DNA from: Liolophura sinensis | Lineage: Eukaryota; Mollusca; Polyplacophora; Chitonida; Chitonidae | Assembly: GCF_032854445.1 (NCBI RefSeq) | Contig: NC_088298.1 | Span: 24,763,295-24,827,294, forward strand | DNA length: 64,000 nucleotides | Direction: 5' to 3' | Shown: positions 63,001 to 64,000 of the stretch, piece after piece | Layout: every line of letters begins with the position of its first letter | Numbering within the stretch: position 1 is the stretch's first letter | The notes under the pieces: generated by a model | Told to the model about the DNA's origin: nothing | Seen by the model: only the letters and a program-made list of their open reading frames with translations | Databases searched by the model: none | Program-made: the position numbers and the translations under genes

Positions 63001-64000
63001 ATATGCTCACAGAGCATCAGCAATGGAACATCCCCTTGTCAGTGTGCTTTATATGCTCACAGAGCATCAGCAATGGAACATCCCCTTGTGTCAGTGTGCT
63101 TTATATGCTCACAGAGCATCAGCGATGGAACATCCCCTTGTGCCATTGTGCTTTATATGCTCACAGAGCATCAGCAATGGAACATCCCCTTGTGTCAGTG
63201 TGCTTTATATGCTCACAGAGCATCAGCAATGGAACATCTCCCTTGTGTCACTGTGCTTTATATGCTCACAGAGCATCAACGATGGAACATCCTCCTTGAG
63301 CCATTGTGCTTTATATGCTCACAGAGCATCACTGATGGAACATCTCCCTTGTGCCATTGTGCTTTATATGCTCACAGAGCATCAAAGATGAAACATCCCC
63401 TTGTGTCAGTGTGCTTTATATGCTCACAGAGCATCAGAAATGGAACATCCCCCTTGTGTCATTGTACTTTATATGCTCACAGAGCATCACTGATGGAACA
63501 TCCCCTTGTGTCATTGTGTTTCATATGCTCACAGAGCATCAGCGATGGAACATCCCCCTTGAGCCTCTGTTCTTTATATGCATGTAAAACTTCAGTTCAA
63601 CACATACCATACTTTTTTAAACACCACTCATAACATTTTGTTTGACAGTGATTCTATTACACAATACAGGAAGTCAGGAATTCAGTAATTTTGGATGCTG
63701 ACACCTACACTCAGGGTATATTTATTTATTTATTTGAGTGGTGTTTTACACCATACTCAAGACTATACCACTTATATGACAGTGGCCAGCATTATGGTGG
63801 GAGGAAACCAGGCAGACTCAGTGTATAAACTATGTCTGTACTGTATACAGGTGAGCTAATAAGTCAATACACTAAGCAGACTATGTATTTCTAACAGAAA
63901 TGGCTAGCTGCACATTACCTGTACATGAACAAATGTGTCGTCAAACAGGATGAACAGGTGGGCGGAGAAGCGGCCAGCTGTATACAAGGTCAAAGGGCAA
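32956..64000 (-). CDS. ALS2: Alsin (ALS2-like), C-terminal half of gene, 20 coding exons, 5' end beyond window
   Basis: Alsin is a guanine-nucleotide exchange factor: its VPS9 domain activates Rab5 on early endosomes, the DH/PH part acts on Rho-family GTPases, and the MORN repeats aid membrane binding and oligomerisation (family knowledge). Here 20 exons join in a single frame into 746 residues: PH end about 1-95, MORN repeats about 120-335 (motifs such as [28 protein letters not shown]), linker 340-555, VPS9 about 556-746 with [17 protein letters not shown] and [11 protein letters not shown], closely matching vertebrate alsin. All introns are GT-AG and every phase agrees. Coding joins: 63919-64000, 60115-60185, 59879-59945, 59301-59491, 57140-57205, 56520-56612, 56012-56178, 46649-46758, 45551-45628, 44446-44597, 43711-43884, 43026-43140, 42633-42790, 40677-40817, 39951-40127, 36122-36167, 35151-35212, 34695-34758, 33762-33944, 32956-33000. 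Introns not otherwise described hold nothing I recognise. Confidence 0.95.
33048..33530. repeat. tandem repeat, 65-bp unit, about 7-8 copies, last alsin intron
   Basis: Unit ACACCCGGCTGTCCAGCATT, CGGCTGTCCACTTATGCTAA, GCACTGAATGTCACATTATA, TACTA. Starts at 33061, 33126, 33191 and onward. Confidence 0.95.
33762..33944 (-). CDS. ALS2: alsin exon s (VPS9)
   Basis: 183 nt, 61 codons, residues 672-732. Contains [20 protein letters not shown] and [11 protein letters not shown], the core Rab5-activating part of VPS9 in alsin. Acceptor GTTTTAG, donor AAG|GTAGGA. Confidence 0.95.
34075..34290 (-). repeat. unnamed dispersed repeat, copy 2, alsin intron
   Basis: Inverse-orientation homologue of 11785-12025; see that entry for the shared blocks. 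Lacks about 35 bp present in copy 1 after CCGTGGCCAATAA. Confidence 0.75.
34318..34412 (+). mobile_element. V-SINE-like 3' fragment, alsin intron
   Basis: GGTTTCCCACTAGGCTCTGC, CACCATTGTATAAGTAAAAT, ATTCTTGAGTGTGGCATAAA and an (AAATA)n tail; diverged. Confidence 0.65.
34439..34522. repeat. tandem repeat, 16-bp unit, about 5-6 copies, alsin intron
   Basis: Unit GCACCTGAGCACACGT. It runs directly into the decayed exon copy at 34523. Confidence 0.9.
34523..34556 (-). pseudogene. decayed copy of alsin exon r 3' end with donor
   Basis: Matches 34693-34726 at 30 of 34 positions, covering the donor GT and the codons around IEQTFVQIS. Includes ATTTGCACAAA and TGTTCAATAA intact. Confidence 0.75.
34695..34758 (-). 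CDS. ALS2: alsin exon r (VPS9)
   Basis: 64 nt, residues 651-671: [20 protein letters not shown], aligned with FTPSDKLKVIQQTFEEIS. Acceptor TTGACAG, donor CAG|GTATGC. A decayed copy of its 3' end with the donor lies 170 bp further along the intron (34523-34556). Confidence 0.92.
35151..35212 (-). CDS. ALS2: alsin exon q (VPS9)
   Basis: 62 nt, residues 630-649 plus part of Ser650: [20 protein letters not shown], aligned with TTKDACFASAVECLQQI. Acceptor CACTCCAG, donor GAG|GTACAT. Confidence 0.91.
35308..35552 (-). mobile_element. full-length V-SINE-like element, alsin intron
   Basis: TTTATTTGATTGGTGTTTTA, ACCATGGAGGCCAGCACTAT, GGGGGAAACCCACAACCATC, GGAAGCCAGCATGAGTTGG and GCTAACCACCTCAGCCAAAG. 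Diverged; A- and B-box equivalents damaged. The 134- and 118-codon frames here come from it. Confidence 0.85.
36122..36167 (-). CDS. ALS2: alsin exon p (VPS9, 46 nt)
   Basis: Small exon, residues 615-629, [18 protein letters not shown] is the conserved anchor that follows GVQR in vertebrate alsin. Its lone leading A completes Gln614. Acceptor CCTTTGCAG, donor CGG|GTAAGC. The intron on its 5' side is 3.78 kb and holds the 55- and 50-bp arrays. Confidence 0.88.
36285..38040. repeat. tandem repeat, 55-bp unit, about 31 copies, with CRE-type palindromes
   Basis: Unit ACATGAACATACTGGGACAA, GTTTTGTGCTGACAGCGATC, AACGTTGACGTCATG. About 18 units hold a perfect TGACGTCA; others have TGACATCA or CGACGTCA. 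Lies in the 3.78-kb alsin intron between exons o and p. Confidence 0.96.
38196..39722. repeat. tandem repeat, 50-bp unit, about 30 copies, alsin intron
   Basis: Unit GGCATGTCACTACCACAGTG, CGTGCCACACACTAAACCCC, CACCGTACCA. Gives plus-strand frames of 76-106 codons that are artefacts. Confidence 0.96.
39951..40127 (-). CDS. ALS2: alsin exon o (start of VPS9 domain)
   Basis: 177 nt, residues 556-613 plus part of Gln614. Contains [18 protein letters not shown] and [13 protein letters not shown], the start of the VPS9 region in alsin. Acceptor GCTTTCAG, donor CA|GTAAGT. Confidence 0.95.
40677..40817 (-). CDS. ALS2: alsin exon n (acidic linker)
   Basis: 141 nt, residues 509-554 plus part of Gly555. 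[11 protein letters not shown] aligns with FLFPELPEEG; the rest is a low-complexity acidic stretch rich in Glu, expected to be poorly conserved. Acceptor GTTTTCAG, donor GG|GTGAGT. Confidence 0.9.
41579..41966. repeat. tandem repeat, 20-bp unit, about 19 copies, alsin intron
   Basis: Unit CAGGATTTGTTTATTACATT with substitutions. The 164-codon plus-strand frame here is an artefact. A smaller GTGAAGTGTCATTAATTT repeat follows at 42083-42140. Confidence 0.94.
42633..42790 (-). CDS. ALS2: alsin exon m (helical region before VPS9)
   Basis: 158 nt, residues 456-507 plus part of Arg508. Contains [19 protein letters not shown] and [10 protein letters not shown], nearly the same as vertebrate alsin. 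Acceptor TCTTGCAG, donor GAG|GTCAGT. Confidence 0.95.
43026..43140 (-). CDS. ALS2: alsin exon l (linker)
   Basis: 115 nt, residues 418-455, including [16 protein letters not shown] and [11 protein letters not shown], aligned with the SLEFIPQHVG / YDDIRKYLIK stretch of vertebrate alsin. Acceptor GTTTCAG, donor AAG|GTCAGG. Confidence 0.92.
43711..43884 (-). CDS. ALS2: alsin exon k (linker)
   Basis: 174 nt, residues 360-416 plus part of Gln417. Reads [16 protein letters not shown] and NKAWEVVAV, equivalent to the EKWKAVFDECWRQLG / WKAWDNIAVAL linker of vertebrate alsin. Acceptor TTTTCCAG, donor CA|GTGAGT. Confidence 0.92.
44446..44597 (-). CDS. ALS2: alsin exon j (last MORN, start of linker)
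   Basis: 152 nt, residues 309-358 plus part of Ser359. [19 protein letters not shown] is the last MORN unit and matches the GTLTMPNGDYIEGYFSGEW region of vertebrate alsin. Acceptor TTTACAG, donor CAG|GTAACT. Confidence 0.94.
44810..45275. repeat. irregular tandem array of CTAGC-rich 12-24-bp units, alsin intron
   Basis: Interleaved strings CACCACTAGCATGCCACTAG, CTCACCACTAGC and CTAGCTTGCCCTAACCCATT. Complement shares TAGTGGTGAGCTAG with 29703-29726. Confidence 0.92.
45551..45628 (-). CDS. ALS2: alsin exon i (MORN)
   Basis: 78 nt, 26 codons, residues 283-308, reading [19 protein letters not shown], a MORN unit. Acceptor GTTTTCAG, donor AAG|GTAAGG; symmetric phase 0. Confidence 0.93.
46305..46412 (-). 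mobile_element. head-only fragment of V-SINE-like element, alsin intron
   Basis: AAGCCAGCATGACCTGAACT, TGAACTCGCATCCACCGCAA, TGGTGTGAGGCTTCAGGGTC and GCAGGCTAATCACCGAATCC correspond to the tRNA-like half of 14560-14669; the body and tail half is missing. Confidence 0.75.
46649..46758 (-). CDS. ALS2: alsin exon h (MORN)
   Basis: 110 nt, residues 247-282: [19 protein letters not shown] then [13 protein letters not shown], two MORN units. Acceptor ATTGGCTAG has a poor pyrimidine tract, but phase and homology fix it; donor GTG|GTAAGG. Confidence 0.94.
46942..55835. repeat. 8.9-kb tandem array, 102-bp unit, about 87 copies, alsin intron
   Basis: Unit TATGACATCTATTTCCTCAC, AAGCTATGTGTAAGACATAT, CAATTTGAACCTCATCGGTC, TATACAACAGAGTACCAGAG, TATGAAGTTGGAGAAGGGAG, AT. 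Two unit variants stand out: one with CATCATGAAACTGAA (46975, 52760, 53765, 54680, 55455) and a short one lacking about 20 bp (CAAGC.ATGTGAACC at 52060, 53064, 54275, 54770, 55260). Multi-unit blocks recur at about 1.0 and 1.22 kb. Confidence 0.97.
56012..56178 (-). CDS. ALS2: alsin exon g (MORN)
   Basis: 167 nt, residues 191-245 plus one base of Gly246. Contains [20 protein letters not shown] and [18 protein letters not shown], two MORN units matching vertebrate alsin in order. Acceptor GGTTACAG, donor AAG|GTACTT. The next intron downstream (9.25 kb) carries the 102-bp array. Confidence 0.95.
56520..56612 (-). CDS. ALS2: alsin exon f (MORN)
   Basis: 93 nt, residues 160-189 plus part of Arg190, with MORN unit [17 protein letters not shown]. 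Acceptor TTTGTTCAG, donor TAG|GTGGGA (weak but phase-correct with the next exon). Confidence 0.92.
57140..57205 (-). CDS. ALS2: alsin exon e (MORN)
   Basis: 66 nt, residues 138-158 plus part of Gly159: [20 protein letters not shown], a MORN unit. Its leading G completes the Gln left by exon d across the intron that contains the exon-derived array. Acceptor TTTCACAG, donor CGG|GTAAAA. Confidence 0.92.
57634..59361 (-). repeat. 91-bp tandem array derived from alsin exon d 3' end and donor, 19 copies
   Basis: CTGTCCATTAA starts at 57665, 57756, 57844 and then every 91 bp to 59300, the last being the real exon. Read on the minus strand each unit has about 65 nt of exon coding [18 protein letters not shown] and about 26 nt of intron starting GTAAGTA, GTTAGTA or GTATGTA. 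The copies share MN and LI where the true exon has MK and LV, so they expanded from one copy. Only the 57756-57843 unit has a frameshifting deletion. Confidence 0.96.
59301..59491 (-). CDS. ALS2: alsin exon d (PH helix and first MORN unit)
   Basis: 191 nt, residues 74-136 plus two bases of Gln137. Starts [15 protein letters not shown] (final PH helix) and ends with the first MORN unit, [13 protein letters not shown]. The donor is ACA|GTTAGT, not the strongest form. The last roughly 65 nt of this exon and the first roughly 26 nt of the intron are the founder of the 91-bp array immediately downstream. Confidence 0.93.
59541..59782 (-). mobile_element. full-length V-SINE-like element, alsin intron, diverged
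   Basis: CTGATTGGTGTTTTACCCTG, GGCCGCCAGCATTATGGAGG, GGAAGCCAGCTTGAGCTGAA, CAGCGACTGCATTGGTGAGA and CATGGAGGCACCC; sits between exons c and d. Confidence 0.85.
59879..59945 (-). CDS. ALS2: alsin exon c (PH domain)
   Basis: 67 nt, residues 52-73, reading [17 protein letters not shown]. The TPEE-TL string is the conserved alsin PH strand before the final helix. Acceptor TATTGTAG, donor AAA|GTGAGT. Confidence 0.9.
60115..60185 (-). CDS. ALS2: alsin exon b (PH domain)
   Basis: 71 nt, residues 28-50 plus two bases of Arg51. Reads [14 protein letters not shown], the PH strand corresponding to LATLWVE in vertebrate alsin. Acceptor TTTTTGTAG, donor GAG|GTAATA. Confidence 0.87.
60374..60999. repeat. 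tandem repeat, 89-bp unit, about 7 copies, alsin intron
   Basis: Unit CACAATCAGACAAGAAACAC, ACTGAATACTCGCAAAGATT, CCTGACAATACATACAGTAT, GCACATACTCTTCACTGTAA, GTCTGTCTG; starts at 60464, 60553 and onward. Confidence 0.95.
61123..63585. repeat. tandem repeat, 52-bp unit, about 47 copies, with hairpin in each unit
   Basis: Unit TTTATATGCTCACAGAGCAT, CAGCAATGGAACATCCCCTT, GTGTCAGTGTGC; 48- and 53-bp variants. ATGCTC-ACA-GAGCAT is a perfect inverted repeat in most units. A stop-free unit of 52 bp cycles through all frames and produces plus-strand ORFs up to 526 codons, antisense to alsin; these are not genes. Confidence 0.97.
63721..63828 (-). mobile_element. V-SINE-like element, truncated, alsin intron
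   Basis: ATTTATTTATTTATTTGAGT, GGTGTTTTACACCATACTCA, GTGGCCAGCATTATGGTGGG, GGAAACCAGGCAGACTCAG; 5' truncated. Confidence 0.85.
63919..64000 (-). CDS. ALS2: alsin exon a (partial, PH domain)
   Basis: Encodes residues 1-27 of the visible protein, ending [12 protein letters not shown], a PH-domain strand of alsin. The donor is CAG|GTAATG, phase 0. The frame stays open to the window edge and the PLTL before AGRF matches vertebrate alsin, so the exon continues outside. A TATACAG just before CTGGCC could pass for an acceptor but the homology argues against it. Confidence 0.9.

Noticed and set aside
61131-63633. Plus-strand ORFs of 526, 466, 320, 275, 251 and 226 codons
   Set aside because: They are translations of the 52-bp tandem repeat in rotating frames, antisense to alsin, with no domain and no non-repeat portion.

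Overview
The window is animal nuclear DNA, most probably from a mollusc (perhaps a bivalve). Reasons: genes split by GT-AG introns, tRNA-headed SINEs whose tail reads like the V-SINE/RUDI type known from molluscs, a very high minisatellite load, and no bacterial or viral gene organisation. Species cannot be read from the sequence.

Two genes can be reconstructed, both on the minus strand. (1) From the right edge down to 32956 lies the C-terminal half of an alsin (ALS2) orthologue. Twenty coding exons, all with GT-AG borders and matching phases, join into 746 residues: end of the PH domain, a run of MORN repeats, a linker, and a C-terminal VPS9 domain ending in a stop. The 5' part (RCC1-like and DH regions are expected from the family) is outside the window. 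(2) From 23196 to 17171 lies a three-exon gene for a 285-residue type II membrane protein: short cytosolic tail, one membrane helix, coiled-coil stalk and C-type lectin domain.

Layout: 1-17170 has no convincing gene; it holds 51-, 27- and 15-bp tandem arrays, several SINEs (two with perfect 12-bp target duplications), diverged local duplications, and one weak secreted-protein ORF at 13332-13592. 17171-23196 is the lectin gene, whose introns hold 20-, 24-, 47- and 57-bp arrays. 23197-32955 is intergenic, with a 2.8-kb degenerate 29-bp array, an AT microsatellite, a 184-bp duplication and a composite 42/22-bp array. 32956-64000 is alsin; most of its larger introns carry a different minisatellite (65, 16, 55, 50, 20, irregular 12-24, 102, 91, 89 and 52 bp units), the largest being an 8.9-kb array of about 87 units of 102 bp.

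The most unusual structure is the 91-bp array at 57634-59361: about 19 tandem copies of the 3' end of an alsin MORN exon together with its splice donor, still open in the MORN reading frame. A second, decayed copy of an alsin exon end lies at 34523-34556 beside a 16-bp minisatellite. An array at 36285-38040 carries about 18 perfect TGACGTCA (CRE-type) palindromes inside an alsin intron. Most long ORFs in the window are by-products of tandem repeats and are not genes.
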